The notes under the pieces are model-generated. The model saw only the letters and a program-made list of their open reading frames with translations, did no database searches and was not told the origin of the DNA. Of a stretch of 64,000 bases of DNA, positions 1 to 11,049 are shown one piece after another. The translations under genes and the position numbers were made by a program. How positions within the stretch are numbered: position 1 is the first letter of the stretch; each line of letters starts with the position of its first letter. This DNA comes from Sphagnum compactum (taxonomy: Eukaryota > Bryophyta > Sphagnopsida > Sphagnales): contig OZ234503.1 of assembly GCA_965153455.1 (NCBI GenBank), forward strand, positions 6,292,157 through 6,356,156, read 5' to 3'.

Positions 1-1600
1 AAAATGTGCCATGTGCATATTTGTAAGCCTTTTGGTATTGGGATTTTGTAAGATGTTTTGCTTGGTTATATTGAAACTTTTTAAAAAATGACCAAGACAA
101 CAAATTTGTGTAAAAAAAAACACATCTATAAATTATACTTAATTTCATACCCCCTCGCCCCCGCCCCCCCCCAACCCCCAATAGAAGCAAAAATGATTTT
201 GGAGTTTTTGCAAATTTTATTTTTTCTTCTTTTGTTTAATCTTTTATGCAATAACAAAATTGTTTACAATAATTGTCATCCTATAGACAATGTGATATTA
301 TTGGTGAAATCCCTTTTCCCCAATTTTAATGTTTAAATTATCCCATCCATCATCATGTTAGAATTCAAATTGTGATGAATTATTTTTTGAATGGGTGTAA
401 TTGCAACAATGCCCTCAAGGTTAAAGGTGAAAAAAAAATGTATTAGAGGTCTTACACTTTGCTATTGGAATTTATAAAAGGAAATGATTATTGGGAGTTT
501 AGTTTCACGGTAGACAAAATTGGAGAAGATGTCAATAAACTATTATATATAATAAAACCTCAATACACAAATTTAAAAAATATGGGTGAAAACACACTAA
601 AGTAGGCCAAAAAAGTAGTCTACTTAATATACCATTTAAAAATATGATAGCTTTTTACAAAAACACAAGAAAGTAGATTGGAAATATTTTAATATTTCAT
701 TTTGTAAACATCTATGCCTATATTGGGTTTATAGTACGTTGAGTATAAAATTTGAAAATTTTTAGTATAATAAAAGTAGGTAACAAGTAGGTTTGAAATT
801 GATAGAAATATTTTTTTCAAACCTACTTTTACCTTACAAGCTAGATATCTTTTTATTAGAACGTGAAAAAGATGAAAAACCACAAGTACATTTTAGGACC
901 CCATTAATTGAAAATTTTAAAAAATGTAATATTTCATTTACTTATAATCTACATAAAAGTTATAAAGTAGATTGTGACATTTGCTTGAATTCCAATCAAT
1001 CTACTTAAACCTATTTTAAACATGTACTCTTTATTTAAAGTTTTAACAAAGTTGAAAAAATGTTCATATTAATCCTTGAATTAAATAATATTTTTAAGTT
1101 CAATTTCTCAAAGCATATTTCCTAGCTACTTTTCATTTATGCTACAAGGAACATTTGTGGTCTACTTCACCATGCTTTCACCCATAAATTGTTGTGATAT
1201 TATGTGGTGTGTTGTAAATTACATCTTAATTAATCACAAATGTCCATTTGCTTAATGTTATAGTTTTTAGAATCATGACCAATATTGCAAGCATAATTTT
1301 AGTTACAAATTCACCCAAATTGACATGGATATGTGTTTTAGTTGAATTATTTGTGCGATTGATTCAAAACTATGTAAAATAAATATAGTAAAAAATGAAG
1401 TCAATGACATGATTTTTTCATAGATTTGAAGTAAAACAACTCTTCCATTTCTTTTAGAACCTTGTTTCTTTCCTTTGAAGCCATTTAGTCTTCCTCTCAA
1501 ACGCATTATGGTTGAAGGCTAAAGGCTGAGAGTTAAGGTGTGTGAACTCACTAATTACTAAATAAAAATAAAACATCTATGATAATTGTAGCCTTCCTTG
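1..1600. other. AT-rich intergenic DNA, no gene seen
   Basis: The sequence is strongly AT-rich with short, low-complexity open frames and no recognisable protein motif in either direction. A small perfect inverted repeat with 14-bp arms lies at 785-798 and 815-828 (arm AAGTAGGTTTGAAA, 16-nt loop). I see no RNA gene or promoter. Confidence 0.5.
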
Positions 1601-1619
1601 AGGAGATACTTGAGTTGTA

Positions 1620-3990
1620 GAAGGGGCCTACGTAGAAGTCAACCAACAAGATATAAAGTTGGAAAAAACTTGGAAAAGTCACTTGGAAATGAAAACAGGT
1701 CATTGGAAATTTTTATGAATGAAGTTGAAATCAACAACGAACCACTTTAGGAAAGATATGAATTTTTTTCAAACCTCAAATTGTGTCCAACAAAACTTCA
1801 CAAATTGAAGAGGGAAAAAAAAAAAATTCTTAGACATCTACATGCTCAAAGAAAGTTATGGAGACCCCATAATCAAAATTCATTATATGTGGTTATTTTA
1901 TTGTATAATTGATAGTGCAAAAGTTGATAACAAAGTTCCTCAACTAATGAGATGTCATCTATGTTATCCTAATCCAATAACTATTGCAAATTCCATAACA
2001 CAATTGAGAAAATAAATTATTTCATAGTTTGAAATCAATGAATTAATAAATTTTAAAAAAATGTGGATGCAGATCATGTTGTGTTTGCAAATTTTTTTGA
2101 AGACGAGGTGAATAATTCTATCAAAGCAAATGTTGTAAAACAACTAATTAAAAAAAAAGTAACATATCCATAATTTCCATTTCAAACTTTTTGTTTTTTG
2201 GTTCCGTAGTCCCTTTCATAAAATATGAAACTCAACAAAAAGAGTTTTTGGAAAATTTGTCATGGTTGTTAATTATCAAAAAACCATTTTCCAATGTAGT
2301 TTGTTGAAAGCATATGGTTGAAACGATTTGCAATGCATTTATGTCTAAGATTGTTGTTACCATTTACGAAAAACATTCCACAAGAAATCTCACACACATT
2401 GGTGGAAAAATGTAAGCAATTCAATAAGTTTTGCCATTAATATAAGAAGATTGTGTTTTTGCAACATTTAGTTTTGATTTGTGGATGTTTCATGGAACAC
2501 ACAATGGTTTTTTCTCTTTTTAATTTTTAAAGAAGTGATTGGAAACCAAAAAAAATTAATATTGAATTATTTGAGGCATTAAAGACAACAAGGCAAGCAT
2601 TGGCAAGAAATTTGACCAAGTTGTTGGATCAATATGGTTTAACGAAAAACATTATTGTTTATGTTAAAGATGAAAGCTCAAACTTAAATGCTATGACTAA
2701 TGTTTTTAATTCTATTGTGTGATGTGAAATTTTGGGCTTGGAAAAACATTTTTAGGGTTGTTGCTTTGGTCGTGCTTTCTATAAGGCTTGTTAGTATGTG
2801 ACAACAAAGGAAAAACATGTGCAAAAATTTCAAGGAAATGTCCATTAGTTTTATCTAATTAAATTTGCATAAATGGATAACTTGACCAAATTTTTAAAAA
2901 AAGGGTAGACGAGAATGGAACAAAGTTTGTATTGGTTTAGTTTTCACCCAAGGAAGCTAAACATTTATGTGAAAACAAAGCAATTTTCTTTGAATTATTT
3001 TCTGAGTTTTCTAATTTCTTGTTTTTTGAGCTTTTGTATTTATTTTCTTATTAGAATGTTAACATGATGCATGGTGGTTTGTAGGTTTCAAGCAAAGTGA
3101 TATTATTTCAAGAAGCCTTGCAATATCGTGATGCAATTGTCCACTTTTACAACATGTAGATTGTTTTAAGGATAATGTTTGTCTCTCACCTCCTCTTACT
3201 TGATATGTTGCACAAATAGTTGTTGATGTTCTTTCCCTTGTAGTTAGTGCATGTGTATTGAAACAATCTGATGGACATTGGATCTTAAGCTATGCACTTC
3301 ATTTTGCAATAACTATGAACACAAAACTAATGGAAGAATTGGAAAATCCCCCTAGCTTTGACAATAGAATGAATGAAGATTCTAGAATGGTTAATGGATT
3401 AACCTTGTTGGCTTCAAGTATCAAAAAAGAAGTATGTGTTGTTTTTCATTCATTTCTCTCTTTTTTGAAAAATATGAGAAAAAAAATTCATATTACATGT
3501 TGCCTCTAATATTAGATCCAAGCTTCAAGAACCTTAGGTTAATTTCATCCTTGTTTGGTTGAGAGCAAAAGGTTTCTATTGTTCATGAGTATGACTACCA
3601 ACTATAGTGAGTTAATGAGAGAAATTATCAATAGGGAATTACTATTTTTAAAGAGTTATCATGTGGATATTAAAGAGACTAAATGTGTTTTTCGCTATGG
3701 GAAAAACATGAATCACTATTTACTACTATTGGGTTCCTTGGTTAGTAGATTCTATGCACTCCATGATCACGAATAGAAACTAAATATATTTTTTTGTTGA
3801 TTAAAATTCTTACAAAGTTTAGGAGGTGTTGCTTACAATCTGATAACCTTAAAAAATTAATTTTTGTAAGTAAGAATTGACCTGGCGGTTTTAGAGTTGA
3901 TTGCAAAGCACTTTTTAATTTAATGAAGTTATTGAGATGGATATGGAGTTAGAGGAAAAATTAAAAAGTTTGAAGGATCCTTTGAGACAA
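1620..3990 (+). pseudogene. Decayed hAT-superfamily transposase
   Basis: Conceptual translation in shifting frames gives a protein resembling plant hAT-like transposases of the BED-finger/RNase H-like type. The clearest stretch is 2470-2720, reading SFDLWM followed by a GTHN segment, and then a block ending in the VKDESSNLNAMT motif typical of these proteins. A second block at 3258-3430 (KQSDGHWILSYAL onward) matches the region before the C-terminal dimerisation domain, and 3870-3960 may be that C-terminal part. Stops and frameshifts interrupt every block, so no functional transposase can be made. I did not find terminal inverted repeats or a target duplication, so both ends are approximate. 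The hAT assignment rests on remembered family motifs; the broken state is seen directly. Confidence 0.5.
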
Positions 3991-3999
3991 ATGAAATTG

Positions 4000-4930
4000 T
4001 GATCATGTGAAATTGTGATAGATTCATTTTTCATCAAATTTTTTATGTTCATTTATGATTTTCATCAATTTTGTTTCATCCTTGAATTTTATTACAAAAT
4101 TTGTAATAGTTTTTTAGAAATTGAAAAATCACTTTTAAAATCAAAATTTTAATTATTTTTTTAATATTCAATTACTACCTTTGAAAATCAATGATCCTCA
4201 CATTTGTAAAAACCATTTTCATGAGAACTAGATGGATTTATATATTAAAAAAATCCTGACCAGTTCAATGAAATGAAAAAAATGTTCGAAAAAACTAGGT
4301 TGATTCCTAAATTATGTTTCACAAACTGGAGCCAACGGTTCTCACAAACAGTGACACCTGGTGGACAATCCTCAAAATGTGGGACCAAATAAACTTTGGT
4401 ATTCTTTTGTAGTAATTCTCTTCCTGAGGGACAGAACAAATAAAGTTTGGCAGCTAGGGAGGAATACCTACACATCAAGTGATAAGAGCCCTCCCCCTCC
4501 CCCACAAAAACATAAGATCTGACTTAGAGCATACCTAGTAGTGCTCAGTATGTGACCCTGAAAAAATATTTTTCACATCCAAATTTAGTTGTTTACTTTT
4601 TTTGCAACCCCATCCATAAAACTGAAACTGGGACAGCAAATAGGTGAGGGACTACTAATAGCAAGCCACCTGGACCAATCATTAAATTAGTGGAAATTAG
4701 ATCATAAATTATTACAGTCTAAATTAGATCATATTCATTACAGTCTTTTTTGCAGGTGCACAGCGTTGCTGCGCCTTTCGCCTAAACTGTGCAAGTATGC
4801 TCAGCCAAATCCAATTCCCTGAGCCAAACCGGCATATTTGGACTTTTTTGCATTGAATTTTACTGTGTAGGATAACATACGGAGCACCGCTGGAGATGCT
4901 CTTATCGTCCTCCAATTCAATCAGTTTTTC
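4000..4930. other. Intergenic DNA, no gene seen
   Basis: AT-rich DNA that becomes more GC-balanced after 4740 as the promoter of the next gene begins. Short frames here show no family motif. No repeat or RNA gene was recognised. Confidence 0.4.
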
Positions 4931-4942
4931 ACTCACCTAAAC

Positions 4943-5109
4943 CACGTGTCATTGGCTTCGACTCAATGCCACACGTCTCTCATCGGAGGCATGTCTTTGA
5001 TTCCCGTCACCAAGCGAACGTGGCGTCCACCCACGTCCCCAAACGGTTCAAGTCAATTGGACGCTGCCACGTAGAGAACAAAGTACCCTCCTTCGAACGC
5101 GTTATAAAA
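4943..5109 (+). promoter_or_regulatory. ABRE/G-box cluster and TATA box
   Basis: A TATAAAA box lies at 5103-5109. Within 160 bp upstream are five ACGT cores: a perfect G-box CACGTG at 4943-4948, an ACGT at 4973-4976, an exact ABRE ACGTGGC at 5018-5024, CCACGTCC around 5031-5038, and a minus-strand ABRE (GCCACGT) at 5066-5072. In plants, two or more such elements close to a TATA box are the usual arrangement for bZIP (ABF/AREB) factors in abscisic-acid and drought response. The next good start codon is at 5434, implying a 5' leader of about 300 nt. The motifs are seen directly; ABA control is inferred. Confidence 0.6.
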
Positions 5110-5433
5110 CCGGGCGTTCTCGTCACCGTTTGCCAACTCACGCTCTCTCGGTTTCGTCGCGGACGCATTTACAAGGTCAAAAGATTTGTGTCCGAAAACT
5201 CGATCAGTTTTCGCAAGGATCTCGAGGATTTTTTTGTTTCTGGTCGCAACATTTGCAAGTCTCGATCTTCAAGCTTGAAGGTTTCACGGACTCGGTTTTT
5301 TCTTTGTACTTGGGCCGTGTATTATTATACGAAGCTTTTGAACATTGTTTTGTTTATTCCACTGCGTTCGGTGAAGAGGAGAGAACTTCCGTCTTTTTCA
5401 GTGTGAGAACCAGGTCTGTCCTGATTTGTAACG

Positions 5434-5658
5434 ATGGCTAGAATTCCGTTCTGCGTGCAATGTGGGACGCGTCAGAATCCCTGTCATTGTAAGGTGGTTG
5501 GGCCGACGTTGGGCGTGGTGGCTTTCATCATCGCTGCGGTTGTGGAGTGGCCGGTGGGTGCGGTGGTGTGGTGCTTCCGGCATGCCAAGGGCCGGCGCAT
5601 CATGGCACATCCAGATCGAGTCGTCTATCCTCGTGTCTCCAGTGCCATTCCCTTCTGA
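5434..5658 (+). CDS. Small Cys-rich single-pass membrane protein
   Basis: An intronless 74-residue frame starts at ATGGCT in good plant context and ends in TGA. The N-terminus holds four cysteines in the pattern CVQCGTRQNPCHC (residues 7-19), which could bind a metal. A hydrophobic stretch at about residues 22-48 follows (KVVGPTLGVVAF, then WPVGAVVWCF), then a basic HAKGRR segment and a C-terminal VVYPRVSSAIP tail. The charge pattern fits a single membrane span with the basic tail on the cytosolic side. I believe small plant proteins of this shape exist, but I cannot name the family or a function. The frame sits in a GC-rich island behind a TATA box and ABRE cluster, and its codon use differs from the AT-rich surroundings, which supports a real gene. 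The longer overlapping frame at 4966-5406 runs across the TATA box and is unlikely to be coding. Confidence 0.6.
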   Translation: MARIPFCVQCGTRQNPCHCKVVGPTLGVVAFIIAAVVEWPVGAVVWCFRHAKGRRIMAHPDRVVYPRVSSAIPF

Positions 5659-6448
5659 AGAACTTCTTTACTTCAAGCTCAGCTCATCTCAGCTCGTTCT
5701 ACTGGTTCAAGCAGACCTCGAGGAAAGACAGAACTCATTGAGCTGGTTCGCGACTGACCGTCCATTGAGTTCTCGACGCGGAAGGAGCTGTTTGATACTC
5801 TAGTTAGCATCGATGAGGACTTGCAATGCGAAAACGTTGTTAATAATTCTTTTGTTTATATGCCCTTTGTGTACAATGTCTTGGCAGTTTTAATCTATTA
5901 GGATCCTGGAAAGCTCTACCTCTTTTGACGTGAACTAGTTCAGAGCTAGAGAACCAGGGTTTATTAGACTTGGATAGGACTTCTAATTAGTAATGACAAA
6001 AGATTGTTGCCTGGAGCAGCAGATCTTGCCGATCAAAACATAAATTCGTTCAGAGGTTTTATAGTGATCTTGGAACGACTGATTTGAAATTGTCCTCGTC
6101 CCTGTACCAAATCCAAAATTCTTATATGCAATTGAACATCTCACTTTCATCAAACACAATTTCAAGATTCCTTTCGACTCAGTACAGTTTCTTTTGGTAT
6201 AATATTGTCTGATAGACAGCAAACGACCTTCTGCACTATTTCTTGTTGACAACCCACAATTTTGCAAACATAGTAAGCAGGGACAATGTATGATATCGCA
6301 GATCGATTTAACCGAAGAACTCGAAACAAGCCAGTGAGACCAAGGATGAAAGTTCAATTTCGTGCTAAATTGCACATGCGCTTGTTAGAATTGTGACCCA
6401 GCACACATGAAATGGAATTTGAGAATGAATGGGAGCAAAACCAAACCA

Positions 6449-8122
6449 TTATTTGGAGTAGAAAACTCTCTTGCGATGTCCTGAGAGAGTGGGCAAATCA
6501 CAGGAGGCGAGGATGCCAGCCATGAGGGCAGAGATAGAAGCGAAAGCAAATGCAGGCCCATTCCCTCCTCCAAACAAAGCATCCCAAGGTCCAGCACCCA
6601 ATGCCACTAGCGCTTGTGGAATCACAACAGTCAGATTCAATATACCCACTGCAAGACCTTGCCCTGAATCAGAGTCAGCTGTCAAATTCGCCGTGAATGA
6701 GTAAGGTAAACTAAAAGTGATGGCAAGAGGGAAGCCGAGGGCAGAGAAGAGGAATAATGCAGCTAGTCTGAGTGAACTGCTTGGTAGCTGAAATGGGTCT
6801 GCGCCATCTTGTTTTTGCTCATGTGCTGCAGTCAAAGAGCTTATTATCCCAGTGCATGCCATAGCTGCAAACAAGGTATAGTTCCCCAAGGCCCACACAT
6901 GCTTGGACCCTAAAATTCGGCAGAGTAGGGGGATGAAGAGGGAGCTGATACCTTGCACTATTGAGTTTAACAGCAGCCCAAAAGCCCCTTCCTGCACTCC
7001 TCGCTGGTACAGAGCAGCTTCCACAAAATCTCCCTTCGGATTTCCTTTGTATATCTCCCTTCCCATCCAATCCGTGTCAAACATAAAGAACGGAAACCAA
7101 GCTAACCAGGACAGTGACATCACCCAAAGCACCGATTGCATGGGAGGCGACAGTTGTCTGACGCCCGTGAATAGTTTTGTCACAAGACTTGCCCCGGACC
7201 CATGCCCTGAACGTGACGAACTTCCCTGTAGCACAGGCTGATCTCCTGCTTCAGCTTCATGGCTAGTGTGCCCAGTTTCCTTACCATTCTTATTGGGTAT
7301 ACCAATTGACACCACAGGCGTTGTTGTTGCCTCCACATGAAGTACATTGTAAGCATCGATTCGATCGCCAGAAACTAGGCTCTCCAAGCTACCAGCACCG
7401 AAGAGATTCTTATGTTCTCTCTTAACAACGAGTGGGGTTTCCCGAGCGACGAACAGTGTTACAGCCGTGCAGAGAACCAGAAACAAAATCGACAACAGGA
7501 ATGCAGCTTTGAGATTCGCGCAAGCTTCACAACAAGCTCTACTTCCCAGAGTTCGCACCCACTCATGCCACCCTCCATATGAACCCGTGGCAAACCCAAG
7601 GACATTACCGACTGCCATCCACAGACAAAACACCGCATTAGCAGCATCTCTCTGATCTGGACCCGAAAGATCAGCCAGCAATGCACGAGCTGGGCCCTGC
7701 ACCGTGTTATTAGCCAAATCCAGCAACCAGAAGCCCAGGATGAACACTCCAGCCGCTCGAGGTCTCACCCCTTTGTAAAATTGACAATCTTCCTGAGAAT
7801 CCCCAAGCAGATATCCGATATCAGTAGCAAATCCTGTGACAAAACAAGCGAGGGTGATGAGCACCACTCCTACAAAGATGAAGGGACGTCTTCTACCCCA
7901 TCTTGACTTGCACTTGTCACTCCAGATTCCCACACAAGGTTGCACCACCAGACCTGTGATGGGGCCACAGAGCCATATGAAAGAGGTAAATGCATGCTCA
8001 ATGCCAAGCATCTGGATGTAGGGAGTGAGCAGAGATAGTTGCAATGCCCATCCGAATTGAACTCCTGCTGCTACCATTGAGCTCAATGCCAGTCTACACA
8101 TGCTCAATTGTGACCCAGCCAT
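6449..8122 (-). CDS. SUT: Sucrose/H+ symporter, SUT/SUC family
   Basis: This is a complete 557-residue intronless frame for a sucrose-proton symporter of the glycoside-pentoside-hexuronide:cation symporter family, a 12-span membrane protein that loads sucrose across plasma or vacuolar membranes. Family hallmarks appear in order: QFGWALQLSLLTPY (about residue 22), WLCGPITGLVVQP (50), the SRWGRRRPFI loop (72), FWLLDLANNTVQGPARAL (130), FDTDWMGREIY in the second half, then GQGLAVGILNL and PWDALFGGGNGPAF near the C-terminus. The central cytosolic loop between spans 6 and 7 is long (about residues 230-320), hydrophilic and rich in Ser, Gly and Glu. Length is slightly above the common 500-530. Angiosperm SUT genes usually carry introns, so the single exon is notable. 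With no internal stop or frameshift it looks functional. I did not decide between plasma-membrane and vacuolar subtypes. Confidence 0.93.
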   Translation of the reverse strand: MAGSQLSMCRLALSSMVAAGVQFGWALQLSLLTPYIQMLGIEHAFTSFIWLCGPITGLVVQPCVGIWSDKCKSRWGRRRPFIFVGVVLITLACFVTGFATDIGYLLGDSQEDCQFYKGVRPRAAGVFILGFWLLDLANNTVQGPARALLADLSGPDQRDAANAVFCLWMAVGNVLGFATGSYGGWHEWVRTLGSRACCEACANLKAAFLLSILFLVLCTAVTLFVARETPLVVKREHKNLFGAGSLESLVSGDRIDAYNVLHVEATTTPVVSIGIPNKNGKETGHTSHEAEAGDQPVLQGSSSRSGHGSGASLVTKLFTGVRQLSPPMQSVLWVMSLSWLAWFPFFMFDTDWMGREIYKGNPKGDFVEAALYQRGVQEGAFGLLLNSIVQGISSLFIPLLCRILGSKHVWALGNYTLFAAMACTGIISSLTAAHEQKQDGADPFQLPSSSLRLAALFLFSALGFPLAITFSLPYSFTANLTADSDSGQGLAVGILNLTVVIPQALVALGAGPWDALFGGGNGPAFAFASISALMAGILASCDLPTLSGHRKRVFYSK

Positions 8123-8388
8123 TCTGTTTCAGCAAGTCTGTCTCCAATTTGCAACAAACTTTCACTACTTTCGTTTTGTAGCTGACTGAAGCTTCATCTC
8201 TGTCTTGATGATTGATCACAGGTAGACTTCTCGTTAAACTCAAATTGCAACTCTAGTTTTGTTCACAATGGTTGTTCCACTTTTGTCACATTTTTTCATG
8301 TAAGACTTTTTCATGTATGGTTGTGCCCATTAGAGTTTGAAGTAGAAATACAGAAAAGTGAATCCCAAATTATCAAATGTTGTATGAT

Positions 8389-8504
8389 CCATAATATCTT
8401 TGCAAAAATGACCCAATTTTGTATATGCATGATATTTTTGGCAAAAATACCAAATTGCATCTACATAATATTTTTGCAAAAAGACCCAGTTGTGTATACT
8501 TAGG
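8389..8504. repeat. Three tandem units of about 36-39 bp
   Basis: Units begin at 8389, 8428 and 8464. Each carries the pattern CATAATATYTTTGCAAAAA followed by a GACCCA-like segment. The copies differ by several substitutions, so the array is old. Confidence 0.6.
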
Positions 8505-8835
8505 TGAATCACAATAGAAACAAGCAGCTCATTGTGTAATGGCTCTGCCCTTTATGGTATCTTCCAACAAAATCATGAGAAATGGTGACATCATGTATAA
8601 CACGGTTAGGTAATCTGACTCCAAAATGAATTTGATAGTAAAAGAAAGCAGACTTGAGATTATGGCTATGTCTTCAGCTGTCACACACACAATGGTCAAA
8701 TTTCAAGCCAAAATTTGAGGCCAAAATCCTACACTGTTGCTAAGTCTGTTCCCTCTCAGTCACCTCACAAATGCACATTTAGCTGTGTGTGTTCAAGTCA
8801 AGATCAGATTATGCTTAAATGCCAGATGCACCGAG

Positions 8836-9021
8836 AGAGTTCCTTGCATTTCTTTGAGTTTTCCTAACATCTTTAGCTTGCATTGACAAACCATGACTGG
8901 ATGAAGACTATTTTTTTAAAGATAAAGAAGATTTTTAGAGGAAGTTACTTGCATTCCTTTGCATTTGTGCCAATAACTTCTTTAGCTGGCACTAACAAGG
9001 CCACGATTGCATGAATGCTAC
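8836..9021. repeat. Diverged tandem duplication, period about 105 bp
   Basis: 8836-8909 and 8940-9021 share the order TTGCATTYCTTTG, then AACWTCTTTAGCT, then GCA(C/T)T(A/G)ACAA and CATGA..G. The second copy is much diverged. No coding content is seen. Confidence 0.45.
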
Positions 9022-11049
9022 TAGAAAGTTCAAAATTCCTTTCTCCCGTAGTGAACACTATTAATTTTTTTGCCCACATGCCATGAATGGTTGACTGTGA
9101 CAGTGTGCACATATTTTTATGCTACATGGGGCACAATATGTGTTGTGGGACAAGTTCATTGCATGGACAAATAACTCCTTAGCAACTTCTGCTATCTAAT
9201 TTTTTTGGTAATTATTCAATTACAATACTGCTTTAGGGGGGGATCTGAAATCAAATGCTGTGGATGAGATTGTAAAAAGGGTCAACATGAGAAATGAAAT
9301 CCAGTTAGAAGCATGTTCGAATGTGTGAGGCATATGCATGATGTTTGCAAATAAGGTGTTGACTCTTGAGTAGGTGATCCATGTAAAAGTCATGTAGGTA
9401 TAATAATTTATTGAGGATAACTTTCTGGCAATGGTGGTTGGCTTCTTGCATATTTCTGTTTGGAAGGCATCATCAAACTATTCTTCCCAACCCACTTGCC
9501 TCTGCTTCCTTTTCTACATACAGATTTTACTAAAGGCCATTGACTCCTGACTTCAGTACCCTAAACCCTAAACTTTGCCAGGTGTTTATACATAAGAGGC
9601 AATCAAGTAGAAAGTGCTACCAATGGAGAAATTTGGAATAATTTTATTTGTTGGAAAGATAGATTCCTTTATGATCAGGAGGGGAAGGGAGAACCTACCT
9701 GAGGTGTGCCTGTGTGGGCAATGGAGCTCCTATATCGTTTACTAGAAGAAGACAACAGTTATGGAAATTGAGTTCAGTCGATAAAGAGAGAAGGAAAGAA
9801 AAAGGGGGGAGGGGTCATAGGGGCCCAAGTTTTGCACTCATGAAATCCTTCATTTGTTTGGTTTTACACTACATCAAGTGCAGGTGCTTTTGTTGTACAA
9901 CTCCACTTCAACAGTTTTACATGGTTATATGCTTGGATTTACACATTAACTTCTTTGCAATTTCATAGATGTCTTACTCTCTCCTTGTTTGGAGTAGAGA
10001 AGATCATTGCCTTGGGGCACATTCACAGTCATAGGAATCAGAGGTGCTTTGGCCTCAAAATCATTTTTTGTGTCAGGGAACCAGAGAATGGTCTCAAGGG
10101 GGAGCTTCTCCTTGACTGTAGCCCTCTTACTTGGACCCGCAAGGAAGAAACATGCATCAAAATTCCTAAAGCATTTGGAGAGTTTTCCTAACACATTTGG
10201 ATGGCACCTTGTATCCATGAATATTGCTCCTAGAAATATGAGGGATATCGTGCCTACTTAAAAGTTAAGGATGAGGCAGATCTTATGTTTACATGATCTT
10301 ATGCCTACAAGTAGGCATAGGACTCCTCCATGGCTTAAGGTGTAGGTGAAAGAAATTCTCCGTCCCTACACCTTTTTAATCTAAGTATCATTGCTCAATC
10401 TGCATCAGCATCTGATATCAATGCTCCAAGATCATGCACCCCACAAATAAGAGTTTGCAACCATGCAGGATAATGTGGAAAAAAACCCTGGCAATTGATA
10501 CCAAATAACTTTGACAATAACCTTCATCCCAGTGGCACCTCAAGATCTAAAAACAGATCTTCAAGTGTACACAACACTTTGAAGACATGGCTGTTGCCAG
10601 TGATGCTTGCACATTCCATCCTGACTAACTTGGTAGGATAATGCCAAACAAAACACATTTGACATGCTCACTGCAACCTTGGATTATACCTTGCAAGTTG
10701 TAGACTTCACTTAGATTGCAACCCAGCCAAAAGCCTTGCTTAAGGAGGACTTTGCAAAAATCCCATGCAAACCACATACGACACAAGGCAAGACTGAGAC
10801 ATGGAAACTATCAAATACAACAACACATACAGTGACCAAGTACTTTGTCATATACAACAGTTGCCTTGCACATCACGTGGAAAAATTTCAGCCATTGTTT
10901 TGACAACTGAAGTGCACTTTCTTATTGATTGAAGCAAGAAACGCCTGCCTTATTCAATCACCAGTGTTATTTTTTCTTCTAGCACTCCAAAAGTGTGAGA
11001 CCTTGTGACTCAATGTCAGGGACTGGCAACAACTTCCACATTGCGTTTA

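Larger units (their letters stand above)
8123..11049. other. Intergenic DNA between SUT and SDH7
   Basis: Apart from the two short repeats listed separately, I see no gene. Overlapping frames at 9946-10261 exist on both strands but show no family motif or splice context. A 37-bp segment at 8523-8560 resembles, in reverse orientation, part of 62381-62422 (shared AAAGGGCAGAGCCA core), suggesting a dispersed repeat. Confidence 0.4.

Noticed and set aside
4966-5406. 146-codon plus-strand frame overlapping the ABRE/TATA region
   Set aside because: It contains the TATA box and most of the predicted leader, is highly basic with no motif, and is best explained by GC-rich promoter DNA.
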